A DNA stretch of 64,000 bases, from contig OY970069.1 in NCBI GenBank assembly GCA_963705325.1, positions 434,001 to 498,000 on the forward strand, given 5' to 3'. Under the pieces are notes generated by a model that did not search any database, was not told the DNA's origin, and saw only the letters and a program-made list of their open reading frames with translations. Positions 7,472 through 16,205 of this stretch are shown piece by piece. Origin of the DNA: DATARH01 sp963705325. Lineage in GTDB: Bacteria > Pseudomonadota > Alphaproteobacteria > ATCC43930 > CGMCC-115725. Position numbers and translations under genes: made by a program. The number at the start of each line of letters is the position of its first letter. Position 1 is the stretch's first letter.

Positions 7472-8707
7472 GTGGACCGGGCCGGGGGAAAGATACAAGA
7501 GCGGTCGCCGCAGCGCCTCGACCCGACGCAGCTCGCCGGCTATCGCGAGATGCGCGTGATCGAGGCGGCCGCCGCCGGGCTCGGCATCGCCGATCCGTTC
7601 TTCCGCGTCCACGACGGCATCGCCGGCGCGGAGACCGCCATCGACGGGCGGCGGATCGCCAATTTTGCCTCCTACGATTATCTTGGCTTGAATGGCGACC
7701 CGCGGGTGGTCGAGGCGGCGAAGGCGGCGATCGACCGCTATGGCACCACGGTTTCGGCGAGCCGAATGGTGGCCGGCGAACGCGCGATCCATCGTGAGCT
7801 TGAGGCCGAGCTCGCCCGCCTCTACGGCGTCGAGGACGCCCTTGCGCTGGTCGGCGGTCACGCCACCAACGTCTCGTTGATCGGCGCGCTGCTCGGCCCG
7901 GGCGATCTGATCGTTCACGACGCCCTCGTGCACAACAGCATCGTCGAGGGTGCGCGGTTGTCCGGCGCGCGCCGCGCTGCGTTCCGCCACCTCGATCCCG
8001 AGGCCGCCGACAAAACGCTGCGCGAGGCGCGGCCGCGTTGCGAGAAGGCGCTCATCGTCATCGAAGGCCATTACAGCATGGATGGCGATGTGCCCGAGCT
8101 CGCGGCCTTTGTCGCGCTTGCGCGGCGCCACCGCGCTTGGCTGATGGTCGACGAGGCACATGCGCTTGGGGTGCTGGGCCAGCGCGGCTTCGGGCTCGCC
8201 GAGCACGCCGGCGTCGACCCCAGCGAAGTCGATCTCTGGATGGGGACGTTGAGCAAGGCGCTGGTCTCGGCCGGCGGCTACATCGCCGGCAGCGGCGCGC
8301 TGATCGGCTATCTGAAACGCTCCTTGCCGGGTTTCGTGTTCTCGGTCGGGATCGCGCCCCCTGCAGCCGCGGCGGCGCTGGCGGCGCTGCGCATCCTGCG
8401 GGGCGAGCCCGAGCGCGTTGCGCGGCTCAATTTCAACGCCGCATTGTTCGCCCGGCTGCTGCGCGAGGCCGGCCTCGATATCGGCGGCTCGGCGGGTGCG
8501 GCGATTGTGCCGCTCATCACCGGCAGCTCGATCCGCGCCGGCCGCCTGTCGCAAGCGCTGTTCGCACGCGGCGTTAACGCCCCACCGATCCTCTATCCAG
8601 CGGTGCACGCCGCGCGACTACGGTTCTTCGTCACCGCTGGGCATAGCAAGGCGCAGTTACGCGAGACGGCGCACATCGTTGCCGAGGAAGACGGTGCCCT
8701 CAGCTAA
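7472..8707 (+). CDS. PLP-dependent alpha-oxoamine synthase family protein (BioF/KBL/SPT type)
   Basis: With the GTG start at 7472 the product is 411 residues. Fold-type I PLP features are clear: FASYDYLGLNGDPRV, the HDALVHNSI strand, the VDEAHALGVLG motif that binds the pyridine nitrogen, and TLSKALVSAGGYIAG with the Schiff-base Lys. Family members condense an amino acid with an acyl-CoA (8-amino-7-oxononanoate synthase, 2-amino-3-ketobutyrate ligase, serine palmitoyltransferase). The start was placed upstream of ATG 7550 because homologues carry an N-terminal helix (GYREMRVIEAA). It follows the amidohydrolase by 8 bases and its end overlaps the convergent glycosyltransferase by 8 bases. Link to the neighbouring polysaccharide genes is an inference. 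Confidence 0.88.
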   Translation: MDRAGGKIQERSPQRLDPTQLAGYREMRVIEAAAAGLGIADPFFRVHDGIAGAETAIDGRRIANFASYDYLGLNGDPRVVEAAKAAIDRYGTTVSASRMVAGERAIHRELEAELARLYGVEDALALVGGHATNVSLIGALLGPGDLIVHDALVHNSIVEGARLSGARRAAFRHLDPEAADKTLREARPRCEKALIVIEGHYSMDGDVPELAAFVALARRHRAWLMVDEAHALGVLGQRGFGLAEHAGVDPSEVDLWMGTLSKALVSAGGYIAGSGALIGYLKRSLPGFVFSVGIAPPAAAAALAALRILRGEPERVARLNFNAALFARLLREAGLDIGGSAGAAIVPLITGSSIRAGRLSQALFARGVNAPPILYPAVHAARLRFFVTAGHSKAQLRETAHIVAEEDGALS

Positions 8708-9869
8708 GCCCGGTGAGAAAGCGTTCGACGGCAGCAAAATGCTCTTTCCAGCAGGGCGCGTTCCACGGGCCGAGCCGGGCGAATTGAGCCTGCCGCCGTG
8801 GTGAGTCGATAGCGTAGTCGACGATCGCTTCTCGCCACGCCTCCGCGCGCGCCGGGTCGAGATAGTCGGGGACGCCGCCGCCGCTTTCTCTGAGCGCCGG
8901 CAGATCGCTGCACAGCACCGGTGCGCCTTGCGCCAGCGCCTCGGCCACCGGCAGGCCGAACCCTTCGGCGAAGGACGGCAGCAGCACAGCGCGCGCGCCG
9001 CGCAGCAGCGGGCCAAGCGCCGTGTCGGGTAGACCCGTGAGCTCTTCGACCAGCGGCCGCAATCCGGGAAGCCTGCGGGTGATGGGCGCGCTGTTCCAGC
9101 CGCGCCGCCCGACGAGCAGCAGTCGCGGCGCCTGTTCGCCTCGCTCGGCGGCTAGGCGCTGCCAAACATCGAGCAGCAGCGCCTGGTTTTTGCGCGGCTC
9201 GATCGTGCCTAAGCAGATGAAATAGGGCTGCTGGGCGGCATTTGGTTGTCCAGGGGCTAGATCAAGCCCGAGCGGCGCAACGACGATCGGCAGATCTCGG
9301 TCGAGGCGCTGGCGCAATGCCGTTCGTGTCGCTTCGGAATTGGCGATCGCCGCGTCGGCGAGCGCGGCGACCGTGGCGATCCGCCGCCGGTGACGCCTGG
9401 TCTGTGCCGGGCTGGTGAATTCGGGGAAGTCTAGCGGGATCAGATCGTGGATCAGGGTGACGAAGCGCGCGCCCGATGCTCGCTTAAGCCGGGCGATGCC
9501 TCGCGGCCAATGAAGGTGGCTGTGCGACACCAGGAGGTAGATCGGGTTCGCGTCCTCCTTCAGCCGTGCCGTCAGCGCGCCCGCGCCGAACAGCGCAGCC
9601 CGCCGCATCCGCCGAGACAGCGCGGTGATCTGCTGAGCGTGGCCGGGCGCGGCGCCATCACGCCACGCCGCCCCCAGCATCTCGACGAAGCGCGCGGCGT
9701 CTTCCTGCGGCAACACGCCGATCGAGCCGAACGCATTGATCGCCGCGAAACAATGCTCGGCTCCGCTCGCGAGAAGATGGCGTGCATAAGCCAATTCAAC
9801 GCGATCGATCCCGGTCGGAGTTGTGAAAACCGCACGCGACATCAGGCGCGACAGATCGAGCGCGATCAT
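8700..9869 (-). CDS. Glycosyltransferase family 4 protein
   Basis: This 389-residue GT-B enzyme has the donor-binding half well conserved: YFICLGTIEPRKNQALLLDV near 215-235, LLLVGRRGWNS, and LLPSFAEGFGLPVAEALAQG near 305-325 with the E-x7-E motif. The N-terminal acceptor half contains FVTLIHDLIPLDFPE, typical of mannosyl/rhamnosyl-type transferases of surface polysaccharide assembly. It is preceded, 17 bases away, by the polysaccharide export lipoprotein gene and is probably co-transcribed with it. Confidence 0.92.
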   Translation of the reverse strand: MIALDLSRLMSRAVFTTPTGIDRVELAYARHLLASGAEHCFAAINAFGSIGVLPQEDAARFVEMLGAAWRDGAAPGHAQQITALSRRMRRAALFGAGALTARLKEDANPIYLLVSHSHLHWPRGIARLKRASGARFVTLIHDLIPLDFPEFTSPAQTRRHRRRIATVAALADAAIANSEATRTALRQRLDRDLPIVVAPLGLDLAPGQPNAAQQPYFICLGTIEPRKNQALLLDVWQRLAAERGEQAPRLLLVGRRGWNSAPITRRLPGLRPLVEELTGLPDTALGPLLRGARAVLLPSFAEGFGLPVAEALAQGAPVLCSDLPALRESGGGVPDYLDPARAEAWREAIVDYAIDSPRRQAQFARLGPWNAPCWKEHFAAVERFLTGLS

Positions 9870-9886
9870 CGCGCCGTTTCACGCCA

Positions 9887-11071
9887 TTATTTTGTCGCGC
9901 CCTTGACCACTGCGCCGGTCACTACCGGAGCGGTCAAGGTATTGAGCAGCCCGAGGAACTTCTCCAACTCGGTCATATCAGCATTGGCGACGTAGAGGAC
10001 ATCCTTGTCCTCCAGCGGGAAGCTTTTGGCAGCGAAATAGGCCTTGGCGTCGCTCAGATCGAGGCGGTAAACGAGCGGCACTCGGCCATCCGGAGCGACC
10101 TCGCTGGGCTTGCGTCCGAGCGCGGCAACGACCGCCGGACTTTCGTAGCGGAAGAGGAATACGCCGCCTGGGTCCGAGCGAAAATCCTGCAGCCCGCCGG
10201 CCATCGCGAGACCCTCGGCGAGGCTCATCGTCGGTCCAGAGAACCGGATCTCATTGTTCTGGCCGGTCGCGCCGAACACGGTGAAGCTCTGCGGCGCGCG
10301 CACCAGGGTCAGCACGTCGCCCGGTTCGGCATAGATGTTTTCCCGCGGTTCGGAGACCAGCAATTCCATCGGAATTGTGGCGGTCACCCCGCGGCGCGAC
10401 AGCCGCACGGCAATCTCGTGGATCGGGGCCTTGGTGCCTCCGGCCGCGGCGATGAGATCGAGCAGTCGATTGCCCTTCGGCGACAGCGGCACCAGCGCGC
10501 CCTTAACGACTTCGCCCTCGACGGTCGCGGTGTTGCTGACGCTTTTGTCGACGGTGACGATCGCCTGCGGATCAAGCGCCTTGCCGCTGAGCCGTTTCTC
10601 GACCGCGTGCTGGACATCGAGCGGCAACCGCCCAGCCACCTGGATGCGGCCCGCGAAGGGCACGCTGATGGCACCGTCGCGGCCGACCAGTTGGGGCGGC
10701 AGGGTCACGCTATGCGCACCCGGTCCATTCGCGGCATTACTCGGGCCGGAAAACAGCCCGCCATCGGCCGCCTCCCAAATGGTAACGACAACCGTGTCGC
10801 CGACCCCGATCGTCGGGTCCGCCGGCGGCCCCTTCTGGGGAAAGCGATCGCACAGGCTGGGTTTTGGCGCGGCGAGGAGCGCGGTCGTAACAGTACCGTC
10901 AATATTGACGATTTCGAAATGAGCGCCGCCGGGGCGTGAACTCTGGTCGACGACTTGCCGGGCAGTAGGGCCGGCGGTCGGCATGAAGCCGCAGCCAGCA
11001 ACAAAAAGCCCGGCAGCCAAGATCAAGCTGCCGAGCGGCCGCGTCGGGGGATTACGCGAGCCGAGCCGCAT
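9887..11071 (-). CDS. Polysaccharide export outer-membrane lipoprotein (Wza/KpsD/GumB family)
   Basis: This 394-residue precursor has a lipobox LFVAGC ending at about residue 27. The Poly_export domain (TIGVGDTVVVTIWEAADGG near 90; VGRDGAISVPFAGRIQVAG) is followed by repeated SLBB-type domains (ATVEGEVVKGALVPL; VFGATGQNNEIRF). Such proteins form the outer-membrane channel for capsule or exopolysaccharide. The tail ends in helical LEKFLGLLNTLTAPV, consistent with the amphipathic helix that crosses the outer membrane. No chain-length regulator (Wzc) or flippase is in the window. Confidence 0.93.
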   Translation of the reverse strand: MRLGSRNPPTRPLGSLILAAGLFVAGCGFMPTAGPTARQVVDQSSRPGGAHFEIVNIDGTVTTALLAAPKPSLCDRFPQKGPPADPTIGVGDTVVVTIWEAADGGLFSGPSNAANGPGAHSVTLPPQLVGRDGAISVPFAGRIQVAGRLPLDVQHAVEKRLSGKALDPQAIVTVDKSVSNTATVEGEVVKGALVPLSPKGNRLLDLIAAAGGTKAPIHEIAVRLSRRGVTATIPMELLVSEPRENIYAEPGDVLTLVRAPQSFTVFGATGQNNEIRFSGPTMSLAEGLAMAGGLQDFRSDPGGVFLFRYESPAVVAALGRKPSEVAPDGRVPLVYRLDLSDAKAYFAAKSFPLEDKDVLYVANADMTELEKFLGLLNTLTAPVVTGAVVKGATK

Positions 11072-11099
11072 ACCCCCGTAGGTTATATAAGACTATCGA

Positions 11100-11567
11100 T
11101 TACACAACCTGCAATTCGGTCGCGATCGTCCGAGACGCGTACACCCCCATCCAGCCGGTCGGATCGAGCCAGCCCTTTTCGTCCCGCGGCGGTTCGATCG
11201 CACGGATATGGGCGTCAGTGATCTCGCGAATGTCGTCGATCAGTCGAGGCGGATCGCACTCGGTCGACCAGAAGAACCGGACCGCGCCGCCAACTTCGTG
11301 CTTGGCAACCAAGCAGTTAGGCACACCACGGGCCGGATGATAAAGACCGACGGCGGAATAGCCATGATTGTGGCTGACCACCATAACCCCCTCGGTCCCA
11401 GGGAACGCGTACTTCATCGCCGAAAACCAACGGCACAGCGTCGCAAGCTCGACCTCGGTAAACTCGTAGCCGGTGGGGTTCGGAGCGGTCGACGCCTTGG
11501 TTGGCGTCGACCGCGACCGGACCCTCAACGGGAAAGGCACTATGTTCGTCCCCGACAGGTCGCTCAC
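11100..11567 (-). CDS. Hypothetical protein
   Basis: Taking the GTG at 11567 gives 155 residues starting with SDLSGTNIVPFPLRVRS. The body has a helix (ELATLCRWFSAMKYAF) and then beta strands (GVMVVSHNHGYSAVGLYHP, GGAVRFFWSTE), which suggests a small alpha/beta domain. No motif is recognised. The upstream in-frame codons to 11651 look unlike protein (many Arg, Cys and Trp), hence the later start. Its promoter would lie in the 11568-11926 spacer. Confidence 0.6.
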   Translation of the reverse strand: MSDLSGTNIVPFPLRVRSRSTPTKASTAPNPTGYEFTEVELATLCRWFSAMKYAFPGTEGVMVVSHNHGYSAVGLYHPARGVPNCLVAKHEVGGAVRFFWSTECDPPRLIDDIREITDAHIRAIEPPRDEKGWLDPTGWMGVYASRTIATELQVV

Positions 11568-11926
11568 TTCACCCCACTCCCCGAGCCTGCTCCGCCACAG
11601 GCAAGTCCCCAAGCATCCGAACCGCGTTCCACGGCCACGTCGAATGTGCACGGTGATCGATCGATAGATTCAAAGGGCCGAGGTCTTGGTGACTACTATT
11701 GTCGGCCCGGGGATCGCGTGCGCAGACGATGTGCGTGCCCGCAGAATACAATCGAGGGCCGATTTCAAGTCAATTAAGCCTCGGCGGGCGGTGAGTTTTT
11801 CTGCCCACACGTTGCTTTTCTGTCACAGTTGCAAAAAGGCGACAGCTCGTGAAACCGGTGGTTTTATGCACCTTTCGAAGACGAACCGCGGCATCGGCGG
11901 TGACGGCAGTCGCAAGCCTTGGAAAA
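11568..11926. other. Spacer between hypothetical gene and rlpA
   Basis: The 359 bases contain no convincing gene. They must hold the promoter of the minus-strand gene at 11100 and the 3' end region of rlpA. A lower-GC patch near 11800-11880 (TTTTTCTGCC, TTGCTTTTCTGTC) could be either. Confidence 0.4.
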
Positions 11927-12652
11927 TTACTTAGAGGCGTCCGCGACTTCCACCACCCGCTCAATCGACACCGGCACGATTCCGGCAGTCTTCATCGCCA
12001 GTTCGTCGGCCGCCTTCGGCGACATGTCGATAAGGAAGCGATGGCTAAGCGGGCCTCGATCGGTGATGCGGACGACGACCGAGCGGCCGTTATTGAGGTT
12101 GGTCACCCGCACCAGCGAATTCAGCGGCAGCGTGCGGTGCGCCGCCGTCGCATGGACCTGGTCGAGCGGCTCGCCACTGCTGGTGCGCCGCCCGATGTAT
12201 CGGCCGCCATACCAGGCCGCGCTGCCGATCTGACACGGGCCAATCGCCTTGACCTTGACGATCGCCGTGTCGCCGACGCTCGCAGAAGCAACGCGAGAGC
12301 GGTCGGGGTGCGGAACATTGCCCGCAAACTTAGCGGTCAGGTGATTTGCCGTGTGGTGATTGTCGGCTTTCAGCGGAAGCGGCGGCTTTGGCAGCGGGAC
12401 GGCAGCCAGCGCTGGAACGGGATCGGGCGCCTCGGTTTTGGCCGCCGGCGGGGTGCCAGTCACCGCGGCCGACGCGACCTGCGTGACCGCACTGGCGACG
12501 GTCGTGATTTGGACGGGATCGCCGATGTCAGGGGCCTCGGCGGGAGGTGGGTTCAACTGCGGCAAGTCGCTGGCGAAAGAATGAGGTGGGACGGCACCAG
12601 TGGCGAGCACCAGCGACGCGACAGCCATGCCGTAAGCAACCCGCAATTTCAT
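11927..12652 (-). CDS. rlpA: RlpA-like septal ring lytic transglycosylase
   Basis: From the ATG at 12652 the product has 241 residues: a Sec signal (MKLRVAYGMAVASLVLATG), a Pro/Ala-rich linker to about residue 150, then the double-psi beta-barrel domain. RlpA marks are SAAWYGGRYIGRRTSSGEPL, ATAAHRTLPLNSLVRVTNL, VVVRITDRGP and FLIDMSPKAADEL. RlpA cleaves naked glycan strands of peptidoglycan at division sites. The C-terminal SPOR domain of longer homologues is absent. Two earlier in-frame starts (12670, 12688) lack a ribosome binding site. Confidence 0.9.
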   Translation of the reverse strand: MKLRVAYGMAVASLVLATGAVPPHSFASDLPQLNPPPAEAPDIGDPVQITTVASAVTQVASAAVTGTPPAAKTEAPDPVPALAAVPLPKPPLPLKADNHHTANHLTAKFAGNVPHPDRSRVASASVGDTAIVKVKAIGPCQIGSAAWYGGRYIGRRTSSGEPLDQVHATAAHRTLPLNSLVRVTNLNNGRSVVVRITDRGPLSHRFLIDMSPKAADELAMKTAGIVPVSIERVVEVADASK

Positions 12653-13213
12653 CCGCACCCAACCCCACATTGTTTTATTGCGACGCACCCCCTAGCGGCG
12701 GACCTGCGCCTTTTTTCGGCCCTAAACGTCTCTTCCGATGTCGGTGGGTGTCGTCCCGGATCGTTGACGGCTGCCCGGGTAGGACGGGGGAAATGCAATC
12801 CCACCCTAGTTTGCAGGCCAGTAGATTGTCAACCGGAAAGCGAATGAAGAGCGGCCGCGTAAATAAGTCGTCGGAAGTCATTGGTACGCTTAAGGAGATT
12901 CATTCCCAGCATCTGACCAACAAGGAGCCACCTACTAAGTACTTGCCGATTTAGATATTTAGAGCAGGATTAGCTTACCTGATAAAGAGATACTCGAAAT
13001 ACTCACAGAATTGAGATTGCATTCAAGCGCAGGGCTTCGTCTCGATTATAAGAGTCGTTGCAAGTATTGGGTCAAGCGAACCGCTTCTCCGGATGTTCCG
13101 GCCACTGGCGGCCTGACAGACGAGCGGATCTCACCATGGGCGTCTACCCAGTTGCGCGATAAGATGCGTACCATATTCGGCGCTATCCGGTGCAAATCGA
13201 AAGAGAGGATGCC
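12653..13213. other. Spacer without a recognised gene
   Basis: In these 561 bases I find no gene with credible composition. The middle (12880-13030) is notably AT-rich compared with its surroundings and may carry promoters for rlpA (minus) and the SDR gene (plus). A 36-codon frame at 12843-12953 has no ribosome binding site and is not called. Confidence 0.4.
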
Positions 13214-13906
13214 ATGGCGGAACAGGCGGTCATCGTCGGTGCAGGTTCGGGGCTGAGCGCGGCACTCGCCCGGAGATGCGCGGCCGAAGGCATGAAAGTA
13301 TTTCTCGCAGCGCGCGATACGCAAAAGCTCGCCAGCCTCGTCAAGGAAACCGGCGCGACGCCCATCGCTTGCGACGCGACCAAAATCGAGGATGTCGAGA
13401 AGCTGTTCGCCACGGTCGATGCCGCCGGCGGCAGTCTCGATCTGGTCGTCTACAACGCTAGCGGCCGCGCTCGGGGGCCGATCATCGATCTCGATCCGGC
13501 GGCGGTCGAACAGGCGGTCAAAGTCACTGCGTTCGGCGGATTTCTCGTCGCGCAACAGGCGGCAAAGCGGATGGTCAAACAAGGCCACGGCACGATCCTG
13601 CTCACTGGCGCCAGCGCCGCGGTCAAGGGCTATCCAAACTCGTCGTCGTTCGCGATGGGCAAGTTCGCCCTACGGGGTCTGGCTCAGAGCCTAGCCCGCG
13701 AGCTGCAGCCCAGAAACATCCATGTCGGGCACATCGTGATCGATGGCGGAATCGCCAAGGAGGCCGACCCCCGCGCCAACGAACGCGGCCCGGACGGACT
13801 CCTCGACCCCAACGCGATCGCCGATACATATTGGTCGCTGCACCGCCAGCCTCGCAGCGCCTGGGCCTGGGAGATCGAGCTGCGGCCGTGGGTGGAGAAT
13901 TTCTAA
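13214..13906 (+). CDS. SDR-family protein with Phe in place of the catalytic Tyr
   Basis: The ATG at 13214 follows GAGAGG, giving 230 residues. The Rossmann motif is AVIVGAGSGLSAALARR and the strand-4 motif is DLVVYNASG. The active-site region reads TGASAAVKGYPNSSSFAMGKFALRG with the usual Y-x-x-x-K replaced by F-A-M-G-K; Ser and Lys remain. I recall related SDRs with the same replacement, so this may be a subfamily trait and not random decay. A role as an oxidoreductase is therefore uncertain. Confidence 0.88.
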   Translation: MAEQAVIVGAGSGLSAALARRCAAEGMKVFLAARDTQKLASLVKETGATPIACDATKIEDVEKLFATVDAAGGSLDLVVYNASGRARGPIIDLDPAAVEQAVKVTAFGGFLVAQQAAKRMVKQGHGTILLTGASAAVKGYPNSSSFAMGKFALRGLAQSLARELQPRNIHVGHIVIDGGIAKEADPRANERGPDGLLDPNAIADTYWSLHRQPRSAWAWEIELRPWVENF

Positions 13907-13934
13907 TCTGATGGCGAATGCGGAGGGCACACGG

Positions 13935-14147
13935 ATGAACAAGTACAGCTGCACGATGATGGGGATCGGCGACATCTATTACGTGACGCTGATCGCCGAA
14001 AACGAGCAGCAAGCCCGCGAAATGGCGATGGCGGAAACGCAAAAGGGCGGATATGCCGGGCGCCCGCGAAATTGGAGCGTCGGCGTCCTCGAAACCGACA
14101 TCGAGGGTCCGGCGCGGATTCTCGATGCCGGGAACCGGGAAGCCTAG
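13935..14147 (+). CDS. Small hypothetical protein
   Basis: This 70-residue protein starts MNKYSCTMMGIGDIYYVTLIA after a GGAGG site eight bases upstream. The fold is probably beta-alpha (strand IYYVTLIA, helix ENEQQAREMAMAET). It lies 28 bases after the SDR gene on the same strand and may be its operon partner. No family is recognised. Confidence 0.65.
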   Translation: MNKYSCTMMGIGDIYYVTLIAENEQQAREMAMAETQKGGYAGRPRNWSVGVLETDIEGPARILDAGNREA

Positions 14148-14531
14148 GAAGGGGCTTGCCCGCATCCCGGCTTGCCGGTGGGCGAAGGGAGCCTGGCGGG
14201 CCCGCGGCGCGGCCGAAAGCATCCGGTGAATTGACTTTTTCGGCGAGGTTGTTATGTCTTTGGCCATGACCTTTGCGCGTGACGAGCTGCGACTTACCAC
14301 CCTGGCGCCCTAAACGGCGCGGGTTCGCTCGTCCTCGCCCCCCGCATGGGGCATTTGCGCAAGTGGTGACTTCCATGGTTTCGGTTTCCAACACTCGTCG
14401 GGGCTTTTGCGCCTTTTCGTGGCATCGGCGACTTACCGCCGGCCGGCGGCATCGATCCGCCGGCCGCTCGTAGCGATCCCGTATCCAAGGCCGTCGATCC
14501 CGAGGGGCGCGGCCCACGCCAGGAGCTTCCG
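14148..14531 (+). other. leuA upstream region, possible leader
   Basis: A TTGACT at 14231-14236 is followed 16 bases later by TATGTC, a plausible sigma-70 promoter. Short frames that include several Leu codons (for example 14254-14313, 19 residues, four Leu) lie close by. Leucine attenuators precede leuA in many proteobacteria, but the Leu codons here are not clustered and I see no clear terminator/antiterminator pair. The region is gene-free apart from this. Confidence 0.3.
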
Positions 14532-16205
14532 ATGTCCACGATGCCGATCCACAAATACCGACCGTTCCCGCCGATAAACCTGCCCGACCGCAAATGGCCC
14601 TCGCGGGTCATCGACAAGGCGCCAACCTGGTGCAGCGTCGATCTGCGCGACGGCAATCAGGCGCTCGTCGAGCCGATGGGCGCCGACAAGAAGCACCGCA
14701 TGTTCGACATGCTGGTAAAAATGGGCTTCAAGGAAATCGAGGTCGGATTTCCCGCCGCATCCGAAACCGACTTCGCATTTGTCCGCGAGATCATCGAGCA
14801 GCATCTGATTCCCGACGATGTGACGATCCAGGTGCTCACCCAGTCGCGCTCCGAGCTCATCGACAAGACCTTCGAGGCGATCCGCGGGTCGAAGCGGGCG
14901 ATCGTCCACCTCTACAATTCGACCTCGACCTTGCAGCGCCGAGTCGTGTTCGGCCTCGGCAAGGACGGCATCACCGATATCGCCGTCACTGGGGCGAGGC
15001 AGATCGGCGAGCTGGCGGCGAAGATGCCGGAGACGGATGTGATCTATCAGTATTCGCCCGAGAGCTTCACCGGCACCGAGCTCGACTACGCGGTCGAGAT
15101 CACCGAAGCGGTGATGGATGTGTGGCGGCCCACGCCGCAGAAGCGGATGATCGTCAACTTGCCCGGCACGGTCGAGATGGCGACGGCCAATGTCTATGCC
15201 GACCAAATCGAATGGTTCGCCCGCAACGTGCGTGACCGCGACAGCCTGATTTTGAGCCTGCATCCGCACAATGACCGCGGCGCGGCGGTGGCGGCGACCG
15301 AGCTGGCGCTGATGGCCGGCGCCGAGCGGGTCGAGGGCACGCTGTTCGGCAACGGCGAGCGCACCGGCAATGTCGATGTCATCACCCTGGCGCTCAACCT
15401 GTTCAGCCAGGGGGTCGACCCGAAGCTCGAAATCCACGACATCGACGACATCGTCCGGACCGCCGAATACTGCACGCAGCTGCCGGTGCATCCGCGCCAC
15501 CCCTATGCCGGGGAGCTGGTCTACACGGCGTTTTCCGGCTCGCATCAGGATGCGATCAAGAAGGGCTTCGACGCGCTCCAGAAGCGCAACGACGATTTGT
15601 GGGAGGTTCCCTATCTGCCGATCGACCCAAAGGATCTCGGCCGCACCTATGAGGCGGTGATCCGGGTGAATTCGCAATCGGGCAAGGGCGGGGTCGCGTA
15701 CCTGCTCAAGGAGGATCACGGGCTCGACCTGCCGCGCAACCTGCAGATCGAGTTCTCCAAGGTGGTGCAGGAAGTGACCGACCGCACCGGCAAGGAGATG
15801 ACGAGCCGCGACATCTGGGAGTTGTTCCAACAGACCTATCTCGGCCGCGACGGCGTCTCGCTGATCGACTACAGCCTCTTGCCCGAGCGGGCCGGCGAAC
15901 GGCGTATCGCGGCCAAGGTCGTGGTTGACGGCTCCGAGCGGCAGATCGAGGGCGTCGGCAACGGGCCGATCGCCGCCTTTGTCGACGCCATCCGCAAGAA
16001 TTGCGGGGTCGAATTCACGTTCCTCGACTACCACGAGAACGCGGTCGGCTCCGGCGCCGACGCTCAAGCCGCCGCCTATGTCCAGATCGGCGACAGGAAG
16101 GGCGAGACGCTGTTCGGCGTCGGCATGGACAGCGATATCGTCACCGCCTCCTTGAAGGCTGTGGCGAGCGCCGCCACCCGAGCGCGCAAGGCCGCCGTGC
16201 ATTGA
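14532..16205 (+). CDS. leuA: 2-isopropylmalate synthase, long type
   Basis: This enzyme condenses acetyl-CoA with 2-ketoisovalerate, the first committed step of leucine synthesis. At 557 residues it matches the LeuA type 2 group. The HMGL TIM barrel shows WCSVDLRDGNQAL (metal Asp and active Arg), HPHNDRGAAVA and GNGERTGNVD. The C-terminal LeuA dimer/allosteric domain (about 430-557) includes GVGNGPIAAFVDAI and the ending ASLKAVASAATR and should give feedback control by leucine. An AGGAGCTTCCG ribosome binding site precedes the ATG. The TTG start of the following gene overlaps its stop. Confidence 0.97.
   Translation: MSTMPIHKYRPFPPINLPDRKWPSRVIDKAPTWCSVDLRDGNQALVEPMGADKKHRMFDMLVKMGFKEIEVGFPAASETDFAFVREIIEQHLIPDDVTIQVLTQSRSELIDKTFEAIRGSKRAIVHLYNSTSTLQRRVVFGLGKDGITDIAVTGARQIGELAAKMPETDVIYQYSPESFTGTELDYAVEITEAVMDVWRPTPQKRMIVNLPGTVEMATANVYADQIEWFARNVRDRDSLILSLHPHNDRGAAVAATELALMAGAERVEGTLFGNGERTGNVDVITLALNLFSQGVDPKLEIHDIDDIVRTAEYCTQLPVHPRHPYAGELVYTAFSGSHQDAIKKGFDALQKRNDDLWEVPYLPIDPKDLGRTYEAVIRVNSQSGKGGVAYLLKEDHGLDLPRNLQIEFSKVVQEVTDRTGKEMTSRDIWELFQQTYLGRDGVSLIDYSLLPERAGERRIAAKVVVDGSERQIEGVGNGPIAAFVDAIRKNCGVEFTFLDYHENAVGSGADAQAAAYVQIGDRKGETLFGVGMDSDIVTASLKAVASAATRARKAAVH

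Noticed and set aside
14254..14313. Leucine leader peptide upstream of leuA
   Set aside because: Only four Leu in 19 codons, not consecutive, no clear attenuator hairpin, and the best promoter places the transcript start after its ATG.
14433..16202. 589-codon frame opposite leuA
   Set aside because: Pure antisense of leuA, with no family resemblance and typical shadow composition.
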